NCBI GenBank assembly: GCA_002708765.1
Contig: PAPD01000013.1
Location: 1-64,000, forward strand
DNA: 64,000 nucleotides
Source: Gammaproteobacteria bacterium
Lineage (GTDB): Bacteria > Pseudomonadota > Gammaproteobacteria > Pseudomonadales > Azotimanducaceae
Direction: 5' to 3'
In this document: piece by piece, positions 18,743 to 28,033 of the stretch
Layout: each line of letters starts with the position of its first letter
How positions within the stretch are numbered: the first letter of the stretch is position 1
Notes under the pieces: model-generated
Told to the model about the DNA's origin: nothing
What the model saw: only the letters and a program-made list of their open reading frames with translations
Databases searched by the model: none
Program-made: the position numbers and the translations under genes

Positions 18743-20110
18743 CTAGATAATCTCAAAGTATCTTTTTAACTGCCAATCATTAATATGGCGCTCATATTCT
18801 CTAATCTCCCAATCTCGAGAAGCAGAAAAATGGTCGACAAAAGCTCCTCCAAACCATTTTCTGGCGAACACCGAAGATCTAAATATTTCTGTGGCCTCCT
18901 TCAGATTGCTACATAATTGATCAGATTCGGGCATATTGTCCTGTTGGTCGTAAGCGTTACCTTGAATAGCACCTCCTGGTGATAGACCACGTTCGATGCC
19001 TTCTAAGCCCGCGGCCAGATTTGCAGCAGCAACAAGATAGGGGTTTGCGTCAGCAGAACCTACCCGGAATTCCACTCTTTTACTACTTTCAGAGGAACCG
19101 ATCACTCTCAAGGCAGTCGTCCTATTCTCAATCCCCCAGGTGCTTGCAGTAGGAGCCCACGCTCCCTTAACCAGCCTCGTATAGCTGTTTATTGTGGGAG
19201 AAGTCATGGCTAGATATTCCTTCATGTGCTGCAACAAGCCACCCAGATAGTTCAACATCAATTTACTAATATGGTACTCTGAGGCCCTATCAAAGAACAA
19301 ATTCTCTCCTGACTCCAACGAAAAAAGGCTTTGGTGAAGATGCCCACTCTGTCCTGGATAATCCATCGACCATTTCGCCATAAAGGTAACAACCATACCT
19401 CTTCTCTGAAAAAAGGTTTTTGTAAGAGTCTTGAAGAGAGCTGCCTTGTCCGCAGCCTCCAACACTGTATCAGCGGAGATCGCGGCCTCCCATACACCCG
19501 GACCGGTCTCACAATGAAGGCCCTCTAGCGTCAATTTATGGTCACTACAGTAATCCATATATTCGTTAAAAAGATCAGCGTGTGTCATCGTTCTTAACAA
19601 TGAATATCCAAAATTTCCCGGCGAAAGCGGTTCCAGGTTGCGGTAACCCTTTTCACGAATAGAATGTGAGGTTTCCCGAAAAACAAAGAATTCGTACTCA
19701 AATCCCATTCTCGAAATAAAACCGCGCTCCTCAGCCATACCAACAACTTCTCGAAGTCGTGATCGCGGGCAAATGAGATGCCGAGAAACGTTATCCTGAA
19801 CAAATTCCGCAAGAAACAAAGGTATGTTTCCCTCGTCTCCCAACCTTCTCTCTGTTCCAAGATCAATGCGATAAGTAGCATCCGGAAACGCGGTGTGCCA
19901 ACCGGTAAATTTGGCGTTGTCATAGAGCTGGTCATCCACATCCCAACCAAATACACAATCACAAAAACCCGAGGTGCCAGCCGCAATCTCGCGAAATTTG
20001 TCCAGACTTAGATATTTCCCTCTCTGCACTCCGTCAATATCAGTGAACGCAACTTTTACTCGGGGAATTCCCTCCGACTCTAACTTTTTGATTAAAACAT
20101 CCGCTTCCAT
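18743..20110 (-). CDS. Glutamine synthetase family protein (GlnA/PuuA-like)
   Basis: FTDIDGVQRGKYL; GMVVTFMAKWSMDYPGQSGHLHQSL; NRTTALRVIGSSESSKRVEFRVGSADANPYL. Confidence 0.9.
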   Translation of the reverse strand: MEADVLIKKLESEGIPRVKVAFTDIDGVQRGKYLSLDKFREIAAGTSGFCDCVFGWDVDDQLYDNAKFTGWHTAFPDATYRIDLGTERRLGDEGNIPLFLAEFVQDNVSRHLICPRSRLREVVGMAEERGFISRMGFEYEFFVFRETSHSIREKGYRNLEPLSPGNFGYSLLRTMTHADLFNEYMDYCSDHKLTLEGLHCETGPGVWEAAISADTVLEAADKAALFKTLTKTFFQRRGMVVTFMAKWSMDYPGQSGHLHQSLFSLESGENLFFDRASEYHISKLMLNYLGGLLQHMKEYLAMTSPTINSYTRLVKGAWAPTASTWGIENRTTALRVIGSSESSKRVEFRVGSADANPYLVAAANLAAGLEGIERGLSPGGAIQGNAYDQQDNMPESDQLCSNLKEATEIFRSSVFARKWFGGAFVDHFSASRDWEIREYERHINDWQLKRYFEII

Positions 20111-20147
20111 CGCTGGCCTCTTTCAGAAGTCTTTCTGACTCTAGTTG

Positions 20148-21908
20148 TTACCTATTGATATTGGGTACACGAATATTATCCACCAAGGTTTGAATTTCCA
20201 GAGGAGGCGCTGGACTGTAACGAGAAACAGTTAGCGCAACAATAAAGTTAAACACCATTCCCAACGCCCCGATCCCTTCCGGAGAAATACCAAACCACCA
20301 GTGCGACAAATTATTAGCACTGGGATTAACAAACTTGAAATAAATTATGTATCCGAAAGTAAATATCAGGCCAGTCAACATCCCTGATATAGCGGCTTCC
20401 TTATTCATTTTCTTGTAGAAAATTCCTAGGAAAATTACAGGAAAAAATGTGGCTGCAGCTAACCCGAACGCAAACGCCACTACCTCAGCAACAAAACCAG
20501 GCGGATAAATTCCGAATAAACCCGCCACTAAAACAGCCACTCCTGCGGCCAACCTAGCAAAGAACAATTCCCGGCTTTCCGAGATCCCGGGCATAAGAGT
20601 TTTCTTCAAAAGATCGTGAGATATCGCCGCGGAAATAACTAACAGAAGTCCTGCTGCAGTTGATAACGCAGCTGCAAGTCCACCCGCCGCAACAAGCGCT
20701 ACTACCCAATTTGGCAGCTGAGCGACCTCCGGATGAGCTAAAACTATTATATCTCGATCAATATAGAGTTCATTTTCATCGGTGCTCCGCTCGTTCAATA
20801 ATAACCTCTCCCCGCTAAGCCCTCGTTCCTGAGAATACATAGGTTTATTTGGAACAAGAGCATTGCCCCCCCTATACTGGACAACGCCATCGTGATTTTT
20901 GTCCATCCAGGCAATTAGTCCCGCATTCTCCCATCGCTTGAACCATTGCGGAAGCTGGGAATAAGACACATTATCAATGGTTTCAATTATGTTAATTCGC
21001 GCAAAAGCAGCCACGGCCGGGGCGGTTGTATACAAAAGGGCAATAAAAACGAGCGCATAAGCGGCTGAGATTCTGGCATCCCGGACACGAGGGACCGTAA
21101 AAAAGCGCACAATCACATGAGGCAAACCCGCCGTTCCTGCCATGAGCGCCGCAGTAATAAAAAACATGTCCACAACAGTTTTGTTTGACTGGGTAAATGC
21201 TTTCATCCCGAGCTCAGCTGTTAATCCGTCTAATTTATCTAGCAGATAGGTTCCCGACCCTCCTTCAACAGCTGAACCAAGTCCGAACATTGGCAGAGGA
21301 TTTCCGGTCATAATGATCGAAATAAAAATTGCTGGCACCAGATATGCAAAAATCAGGACACAATATTGCGCAACCTGAGTATAGGTAATGCCTTTCATTC
21401 CTCCCAGAACGGAGTAAAAGAACACGATTGCCATCCCGATAACGACACCAGTGTTAATTTCCACTTCAAGGAATCTGCTAAAAACAATCCCGACCCCCCG
21501 CATTTGTCCCGCAACATATGTAAAAGAAATGAAAATCACACACACAACTGCAACCAACCGAGCAGTCTGAGAGTAATAACGATCGCCCACAAAATCCGGG
21601 ACCGTAAATTTCCCAAATTTTCTTAAATAAGGCGCAAAAAGAAGAGCAAGCAGTACGTAACCCCCTGTCCAACCCATCAGATATCTAGCGCCATCAGCTC
21701 CCTCAAATGCAATAATTCCCGCCATCGACAAGAAAGAGGCCGCTGACATCCAGTCAGCCGCTGTGGCCGCTCCATTGGCTATAGGATTTACATGCCCACC
21801 CGCGATGTAGAACTCTTTAGTGGAAGATGATTTGCTTAAAAACGCAATCCCCAGATAAAGCAAAAATGTCGCGCCTACGAACACATAAGTTAGTTCCTGC
21901 GCAGACAC
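20148..21908 (-). CDS. Sodium:solute symporter (ActP-like, large VC_2705-type subfamily with internal insert)
   Basis: 586 aa; GGHVNPIANGAATAADWMSAASFLSMAGIIAFEGADG; long insert around WMDKNHDGVVQYRGG. Confidence 0.85.
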   Translation of the reverse strand: MSAQELTYVFVGATFLLYLGIAFLSKSSSTKEFYIAGGHVNPIANGAATAADWMSAASFLSMAGIIAFEGADGARYLMGWTGGYVLLALLFAPYLRKFGKFTVPDFVGDRYYSQTARLVAVVCVIFISFTYVAGQMRGVGIVFSRFLEVEINTGVVIGMAIVFFYSVLGGMKGITYTQVAQYCVLIFAYLVPAIFISIIMTGNPLPMFGLGSAVEGGSGTYLLDKLDGLTAELGMKAFTQSNKTVVDMFFITAALMAGTAGLPHVIVRFFTVPRVRDARISAAYALVFIALLYTTAPAVAAFARINIIETIDNVSYSQLPQWFKRWENAGLIAWMDKNHDGVVQYRGGNALVPNKPMYSQERGLSGERLLLNERSTDENELYIDRDIIVLAHPEVAQLPNWVVALVAAGGLAAALSTAAGLLLVISAAISHDLLKKTLMPGISESRELFFARLAAGVAVLVAGLFGIYPPGFVAEVVAFAFGLAAATFFPVIFLGIFYKKMNKEAAISGMLTGLIFTFGYIIYFKFVNPSANNLSHWWFGISPEGIGALGMVFNFIVALTVSRYSPAPPLEIQTLVDNIRVPNINR

Positions 21909-22166
21909 CTAGTCTTCCTCTAAGCCAAACTTTTTATCTAATGAGTTCATACATCCCGAATAAACAAAAACCAGAATCACGAAAACATAAATCGCACCCT
22001 GGGTCGAAAACCAGAATCCCAGTTTGTACCCAAAGAACCGATATTCATTCAGATAATCGACAAAAACAATTCCAAGCAGAAATGAAACAACAAACCACAC
22101 CGCCAGCAGAACAAGAACAAGGCGGATGTTAGCCTTCCAATAAGTATCGCTAACTCCTTCTTTCAC
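21909..22166 (-). CDS. DUF4212 small subunit of sodium:solute symporter
   Basis: 85 aa, YWKANIRLVLVLLAVWFVVSF...LGFWFSTQGAIYVFVILVFVYSGCMNSLDKKFG; immediately upstream of symporter. Confidence 0.88.
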   Translation of the reverse strand: MKEGVSDTYWKANIRLVLVLLAVWFVVSFLLGIVFVDYLNEYRFFGYKLGFWFSTQGAIYVFVILVFVYSGCMNSLDKKFGLEED

Positions 22167-22255
22167 CTAGATCTCCTAAAGATAAGGAACTTAATACTAC
22201 AATAAATCACGTAACTAACTATGCAACTCTGGCCGACCTGAGCCAGATTTTTACG

Positions 22256-23650
22256 TCAAATCTCGTTGCTGGTCCCGGCATCCTTGGATTCTGCTACCGG
22301 CATCTCCAATAAATTATCTGGCAACGACTTATTTGTTTTTGCACCCAGAAGTTTCATTTCTTCGGCACGCTTTACGATATTTCCACGACCTGAAACTAAT
22401 TTGCTGTAGGCACCTTCATATGCGTTCTGGGCAGACTCCAGTCGGCTACCAACTAACTCAAGATCAGCAACGAAATTCACAAACTTGTCATAAAGAGCTC
22501 CGGCTTTTCTACCGATCTCCATCGCGTTCTTGTTCTGCTTTTCATATCGCCATATGTTTTGCACCATTCTAAGGGTGGCCAAAAGCGTAGAGGGAGCAAC
22601 AAGTCCAATGTTTTTATCGAACGCATCAGAATAAAGGTCAGGATCATTCCCTACGGCAGCCGAGAAAGCCGCTCCTACAGGTATAAACATGAGAACAAAG
22701 TCTACAGTACGCACTCCCTGCAGCATCTGATAATCCTTACCGCTTAACTGTCGAACATGTTGACGAATTGAGTCGATATGCTGCTTTAGCATCTCCTCCC
22801 TTTCGTCTTCATTGTCAGCGGAACAGAATCTTTCGTAATGGGTAAGGGATACCTTGGAATCGATTATTATATCCTTACCCTCAGGCAATTTGACAACTGC
22901 GTCAGGCTGGAACCGCTTCCCCAAATCATTCTGATATGAGACCTGGGTCTCATATTCTCTACCATTTTTAAGCCCCGATTTCTCCAGAACACGCTCTAGA
23001 ACGATCTCTCCCCAAACACCCTGGGTTTTATTCTCTCCCTTCAGCGCATTGGTTAAATTCAAAGCATCTTTCGCTATACGAGAATTTAGATCCTGAAGGT
23101 TTTTAATTTCTTTAACCAAGGAAAACCTCTCCTTAGCTTCGTCAGAGACCTTCTTTTCAAAAGATTTAATTCGTTCCTGCAACGGATCCAGGGCATGTTT
23201 AAGCTGCTCATTGCTACTTTCTTTAAATTCTTTTTGTTTTTTCTCGAATATATCATTCGCCAAAGCATTGAAACCTTCCCGCATAGATTCTTTAGCTTCC
23301 TTTAACAAAGACAGCTTTTCTTCCATCTGTTTTTTTTGTTCAGACAACAAGGTTTGAAGCTTTGAAATATCTTTTGCAGATGTTTCCACTTTCGTGCTCG
23401 CGGCACTTAACTCTTCCCTGGTTTTTTCTAATTCGGTTTCAAGCTGCAAAATCTGTAAATCTTTCGATCTCAACCGCTCCTGGAGAGAGGCATTATCAAC
23501 TCTTATGTCTGCCAGAACTCGATCTTCTTCGTCTATTCTTGTTTCTGCGTCAGATAGCTTTCTACTCAGAAACCGCAAAAACAAAACCCCAATCAGACTA
23601 AGAAGAAAGATAAGACCAACCAAACCAATGAAGGTCGATTCAGAAACCAT
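22256..23650 (-). CDS. rmuC: DNA recombination protein RmuC
   Basis: N-terminal TM, coiled coil, GEIVLERVLEKSGLKNGREYETQVSY...PDAVVKLPEGKDIIIDSKVSL; probable start at 23650 (MVSESTF). Confidence 0.92.
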   Translation of the reverse strand: MVSESTFIGLVGLIFLLSLIGVLFLRFLSRKLSDAETRIDEEDRVLADIRVDNASLQERLRSKDLQILQLETELEKTREELSAASTKVETSAKDISKLQTLLSEQKKQMEEKLSLLKEAKESMREGFNALANDIFEKKQKEFKESSNEQLKHALDPLQERIKSFEKKVSDEAKERFSLVKEIKNLQDLNSRIAKDALNLTNALKGENKTQGVWGEIVLERVLEKSGLKNGREYETQVSYQNDLGKRFQPDAVVKLPEGKDIIIDSKVSLTHYERFCSADNEDEREEMLKQHIDSIRQHVRQLSGKDYQMLQGVRTVDFVLMFIPVGAAFSAAVGNDPDLYSDAFDKNIGLVAPSTLLATLRMVQNIWRYEKQNKNAMEIGRKAGALYDKFVNFVADLELVGSRLESAQNAYEGAYSKLVSGRGNIVKRAEEMKLLGAKTNKSLPDNLLEMPVAESKDAGTSNEI

Positions 23651-23759
23651 ATGTCGCCAACAAAGTATTATACCAAGCACTCATCTTAGCAGAACCTCCA
23701 TGCCGCTTCACCAAAAGCCTGGTATCACAGAACAAGAGAGGTAAGGGGAAAATTATCTA

Positions 23760-24602
23760 TTAATGCAGGAGAGCAAACATTTTTCTTCTGTAGGTCATAG
23801 CTAACTCATTTCCTTTACCTAACATATCAAAAACCTTGATCATTGCTTTTCTCGCCTTCTCTTCTTCCCAAGCTCTATCAAACTCGACAATTGCTAGCAG
23901 AAGCGACAAACCCTCTTCTATCTTGTCGTCAACCACTAATTTTATCGCTACATCAAATTTCAATTGACAGTCATTTTGATCAGATTTGGTCATTTTTTCG
24001 ATCAAAGAATCCAGAGAACCCAGGCTCTCTGCCATCTCAATAAATTCCAGACGACTCTTAGGTTTTGCTAACCCTTCCGAATCAGAAGGCAATCCGGCAA
24101 GCATTTCCCGCGCCTCATCAACTCGTCCTTCCATAATCAGCAAGTCACACAATTCTGTGTGAAGACCAAAATTATTTGGTTCTTCTGCAATTACTTCCTG
24201 CAACCTAACGATTGCCGTGGTTCTATCTCCGTTGGACAACAACGCATCTATTTCTTCCTTAATCCTTTCGAGAGAGCTCATAGTTAATTGATTAAGCGCA
24301 TTTCTTAACTGGTCCTCATCAACCGGACCATCAATCCCTCCCGCAATCTGACCTTGGTGAACAATTTTTACAGTAGGCAGAGCTCTAACCTGCATTTGCT
24401 GCACTAGTTGGGGATTATTTTGTACCTCTACTCTCCTGAGCAGAAATTTTCCTTGGTATTCCCCAACCAACTTCTGAAGGATAACGCTCGTCGATGCACA
24501 TTGCTCAGCTTGCTCCGCATAGAATTCCACCAACACAGGAAGCTGTTGGGATTTATCAACTACCTCGGCTTGAAAATTATTAAGATTTACTTCTAAGACC
24601 AT
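23760..24602 (-). CDS. cnoX: Thioredoxin/TPR protein CnoX (YbbN)
   Basis: PVLVEFYAEQAEQCASTSVILQKLVGEYQGKFLLRRVEV; ALPTVKIVHQGQ; degenerate CxxC; start likely MVLEVNLNNF at 24602. Confidence 0.85.
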   Translation of the reverse strand: MVLEVNLNNFQAEVVDKSQQLPVLVEFYAEQAEQCASTSVILQKLVGEYQGKFLLRRVEVQNNPQLVQQMQVRALPTVKIVHQGQIAGGIDGPVDEDQLRNALNQLTMSSLERIKEEIDALLSNGDRTTAIVRLQEVIAEEPNNFGLHTELCDLLIMEGRVDEAREMLAGLPSDSEGLAKPKSRLEFIEMAESLGSLDSLIEKMTKSDQNDCQLKFDVAIKLVVDDKIEEGLSLLLAIVEFDRAWEEEKARKAMIKVFDMLGKGNELAMTYRRKMFALLH

Positions 24603-24890
24603 TTCCGCACTAGAATTCAATCGTACCTCCACTCTTTATCCTAAAAAACGAATTAGATACTTCGCCCTTAGTGACAGAATCCTAGCAGAAGTTGCTGATC
24701 TTCGTAAGAAGTAACAGAGACCTAGAACCTAATACCTTCAATCTTTAGGGCACTTTCTAGTACCAACTTATCTTGCCACGGATTTTCTTTTCCATGATAG
24801 AGGAGGCGGTTACCCCTTGAGACTAACCACAAATTCAGAGACCGGATGTGCTTTACCCTCATCTGCTTTTCCCAGCTTTATATGTTTATA

Positions 24891-24906
24891 TATACAGTAC
24901 TGTATA
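24891..24906. repeat. 16-bp perfect palindrome TATACAGTACTGTATA
   Basis: Exact self-reverse-complement; lies just past the MBL-fold gene stop and upstream of cnoX. Confidence 0.9.
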
Positions 24907-24911
24907 AATAA

Positions 24912-25682
24912 TCATATTGCAACGTTTATCCAGTCAAAACCACTTTTCTGGTCCGCGACAGAAATTAACCCGTCCCATCCCTCTAATTCCTTGGAAGCAA
25001 CTGCCCTAGCCAAATTTAAAGAGTTATTCTTCTCGGAAAGGTGAGAAATCACTAGATGTTTCAGACAATCCAGATCAAGGTTGCGCAGAAACTCTGATGC
25101 CTGAAGATTGTTAAGATGCCCGAAATCACTGCTAATTCTTCGTTTCAACAAGTCAGAATAGGGACCATTCCGAAGCATCTCCAGATCATGATTAAATTCG
25201 AGAAGTAAGGCGTCACAATTTCTGTAGGATGCTTTCACATGCTGCGTAATGTGACCCAAGTCGGTAAGCACCCCAACTGAAATATTCTGGGATGTCAGAA
25301 CATATTGACAAGGTTCCTTTGCATCATGAGGGACTGGCACAGATTGCACTTCTACTGACCCAACCTCAAAATTCTGTCCACAATTGATTTTTTTTAAAAC
25401 GGGAATATCACCAATCTGTTTGGAATTGTATGATCCATGGGTAAGAAAAACCGGAATATGATACTTCCGCGCGAAAACACCAACCCCATGAACATGATCA
25501 GCATGTTCATGGGTCACTAGAATTCCGTCAATGTTTTCGGGAGAAAGTCTAAGTCTGGATAACCGGGCTAAAGTTTCTTTTAAAGAAAAACCTAAATCAA
25601 TTAGAAGACGAGTGACACCATCATCAAATACCGCCGAATTTCCTTTACTCCCGCTTCCAAGTGACGCAAACCTTACCGGCAT
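24912..25682 (-). CDS. MBL-fold metallohydrolase (YycJ/WalJ-like)
   Basis: RFASLGSGSKGNSAVFDDG; LVTHEHADHVHGV. Confidence 0.9.
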   Translation of the reverse strand: MPVRFASLGSGSKGNSAVFDDGVTRLLIDLGFSLKETLARLSRLRLSPENIDGILVTHEHADHVHGVGVFARKYHIPVFLTHGSYNSKQIGDIPVLKKINCGQNFEVGSVEVQSVPVPHDAKEPCQYVLTSQNISVGVLTDLGHITQHVKASYRNCDALLLEFNHDLEMLRNGPYSDLLKRRISSDFGHLNNLQASEFLRNLDLDCLKHLVISHLSEKNNSLNLARAVASKELEGWDGLISVADQKSGFDWINVAI

Positions 25683-25685
25683 AAA

Positions 25686-26780
25686 CTAAGTCGAATACTC
25701 TTTTATCAGCTTAACAAGGCGCTCTCGCAAAACCAGATCTTCCGGCTCTTGATCAGACGCGTCACCAACAGCAACATCTACCCTAACGGTATTTGTAGAA
25801 GGGCTAAGGACAACTCTAAATGGGCGACCGCCCTCCGTCTTATTTTCACTTTTTAATAATCGCCGCATAAAACCAGCTTTCGAGTTTTCTATTGATGAAT
25901 AACTAACATAGTAGATAGCAGCGGAGCGATCACGATCTACTACCTCGACACCAGCATCCTCTAGCGCCCTTCCAACCGTCGCCCATGTTCTATTAAAGTC
26001 CAGCTTATATTCAAGCACTGTACCATCAGCTTCGATCAATGCATCTACTTTACTTTCCTGCCTTGTCGCAGCCACTAACGATATGCTCGGACCTTCTGCT
26101 ATTCTTTCTCCGATATAATATGCTAACGAACTCAGCATTTTTGCTTCAAGATCCTGGTTATCTGAAACCCCATCCCAGACCAAATTATCATCAACACTGG
26201 CTTCCCGGAGACGATTTGCCTCTTCTACATAGATCTCAGTGCTTCCTGAGCGAACACCAGATTCTACCCGAACCTTAAATCTGTATTCATACAGATATCC
26301 TTCAGACCTTGGCTTACGAATGGCATTCAGGCTCTCATAAATTCCATCCGAATCTCCATCTATCCCAGCTATCCAGTCAGTTTCAATAAGTCCACTTCTG
26401 CCATCCAGCCTAGAAAGAGGAAACTCCATTTCTTCCCAAAAAAGCAGCACTCTAGGCCAGACGGTCGCGACCGGAAGATCTAGAAACACCCAGCGACTGT
26501 CTCCTAACCTTCTTATCAGGATCTGCTCTACCCCGAAATTAGTAGCAAGCGCATCAGGCAATCCAAGCTCGATTTCAGAATTAGCCAATCCTCGGTAATC
26601 CCGAATCTCTGGAATAGGCATAGGATCATTGAATTCCGGTTTATCAAGTCCCTGAGGAATAACAGTAGGACTAGAAGCCCCCGTTTCCAGCTTTTCTTGC
26701 TCCTCACTCTTGCCTAACCAGCCCAGCGACCCACAACTAGACAGAAAAATCAAAACGCACGCTAAATGAAAACTTTTCAC
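25686..26780 (-). CDS. bamC: Outer membrane assembly lipoprotein BamC (NlpB)
   Basis: Lipobox LIFLSSCGS; LDLPVATVWPRVLLFWEEMEFPLSRLDGRSGLIETDWI; adjacent to dapA. Confidence 0.88.
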   Translation of the reverse strand: MKSFHLACVLIFLSSCGSLGWLGKSEEQEKLETGASSPTVIPQGLDKPEFNDPMPIPEIRDYRGLANSEIELGLPDALATNFGVEQILIRRLGDSRWVFLDLPVATVWPRVLLFWEEMEFPLSRLDGRSGLIETDWIAGIDGDSDGIYESLNAIRKPRSEGYLYEYRFKVRVESGVRSGSTEIYVEEANRLREASVDDNLVWDGVSDNQDLEAKMLSSLAYYIGERIAEGPSISLVAATRQESKVDALIEADGTVLEYKLDFNRTWATVGRALEDAGVEVVDRDRSAAIYYVSYSSIENSKAGFMRRLLKSENKTEGGRPFRVVLSPSTNTVRVDVAVGDASDQEPEDLVLRERLVKLIKEYST

Positions 26781-27649
26781 TCTACAACTCCCGCCTGAAC
26801 CATTGATCTGAGAAGCATCTCATGATGTCCCGAAGAAAATCTTGTCATCGGCAAACGAATTCCCGAATCAATCTTGCCCATATGATACAAAGCCCATTTT
26901 ACTGGAATCGGATTGGATTCAAGAAAAAGGTTTTCATGCAACCCAGCCAATTCCTTATCCACCTTTTTAGCAAGCTCGACATCACCAGACAATGCAGCTT
27001 CAGTCATAAGAGCCAATTTAGCCGGTGCAACATTAGCGGTAACACTTATAGTTCCCATAGCGCCTTGAAGCATAAGATCACAAGATGTGGCATCGTCCCC
27101 CGAATAGATAGAAATATCGCTTAGATTTCGGATAGCCTTTGCTCTTTCCAGATCTCCGGTGGCTTCCTTAATCCCAATCACAAACTCCATATCGCTAAGG
27201 CGAGCTACAGTTTCAGGCAGCAGATCACACCCCGTCCGCGAAGGCACATTATATAACAGTTGAGGAAGTTCGACCGCTTTCCCTATGGCCTCGAAATGCT
27301 GGAAGAGTCCGTCCTGGGTTGGCTTATTGTAGTATGGAGTGACCAGCAAACATGCGTCAGCTCCGGAATTTTTTGCTGCTAAAGTTAATTCGATCGCCTC
27401 CGAAGTCGAATTGGCTCCAGTCCCTGCAATCACAGGTACTTTTCCATCTGCTGCCTCAACGGCAGTCCTGACCAGAGAACAGTGTTCTGCAACGGAAACA
27501 GTCGCTGATTCACCAGTTGTACCTACCGGGACAATCGCTTTAGTCCCTTCCTTGATCTGCCATTCAATATGATCACCAAAACGCTGCCAATCGATTTCTC
27601 CGTCAGGGAGCATGGGGGTGACCAGGGCCACAGCACTTCCTTTCAACAT
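26777..27649 (-). CDS. dapA: 4-hydroxy-tetrahydrodipicolinate synthase
   Basis: MLKGSAVALVTPMLPDGEIDW; VPVGTTGES; LLYNVPSRTGCD; GIKEATGD. Confidence 0.97.
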   Translation of the reverse strand: MLKGSAVALVTPMLPDGEIDWQRFGDHIEWQIKEGTKAIVPVGTTGESATVSVAEHCSLVRTAVEAADGKVPVIAGTGANSTSEAIELTLAAKNSGADACLLVTPYYNKPTQDGLFQHFEAIGKAVELPQLLYNVPSRTGCDLLPETVARLSDMEFVIGIKEATGDLERAKAIRNLSDISIYSGDDATSCDLMLQGAMGTISVTANVAPAKLALMTEAALSGDVELAKKVDKELAGLHENLFLESNPIPVKWALYHMGKIDSGIRLPMTRFSSGHHEMLLRSMVQAGVVE

Positions 27650-27717
27650 AGTTTCATGTTTTGTCTATTAAAATCAGATGACATCTTACTGTCGGCTATA
27701 ATGGTTAACAAGCTGGG

Positions 27718-27942
27718 TTACGCCTTCCTAATGCGATAGGTGAACCTGTCATCAGTTCTTTCTGATGATATTAGCTCATGCCCACTTTGCTTAGAAAAAA
27801 CTTTAAAATCTCTTTCTGAAGCAGGATCATCGCATACGATTTGGAGGATCGTCCCACTCTCTGATGAATTTAAAGCTTGCTTCGCTTTCAAAAGAGGAAG
27901 AGGGCAACTCAATCCCGTGGCATCTATTTTTTTTTCAGGCAT
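27718..27942 (-). CDS. TusA-like sulfurtransferase
   Basis: DATGLSCPLPLLKAKQALN (CPxP motif). Confidence 0.88.
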   Translation of the reverse strand: MPEKKIDATGLSCPLPLLKAKQALNSSESGTILQIVCDDPASERDFKVFSKQSGHELISSERTDDRFTYRIRKA

Positions 27943-28033
27943 TTAATTCACTCCTAATTCGACTAGACTTGGGTAGGCACACCAAGAAAAGTATCATGCA
28001 AGAAGTTAATATTGAATTATAAACAAAATCACT

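Noticed and set aside
24817-25044. 75-aa plus ORF across the palindrome and MBL gene end
   Set aside because: Antisense to the MBL gene over most of its length and no motif.
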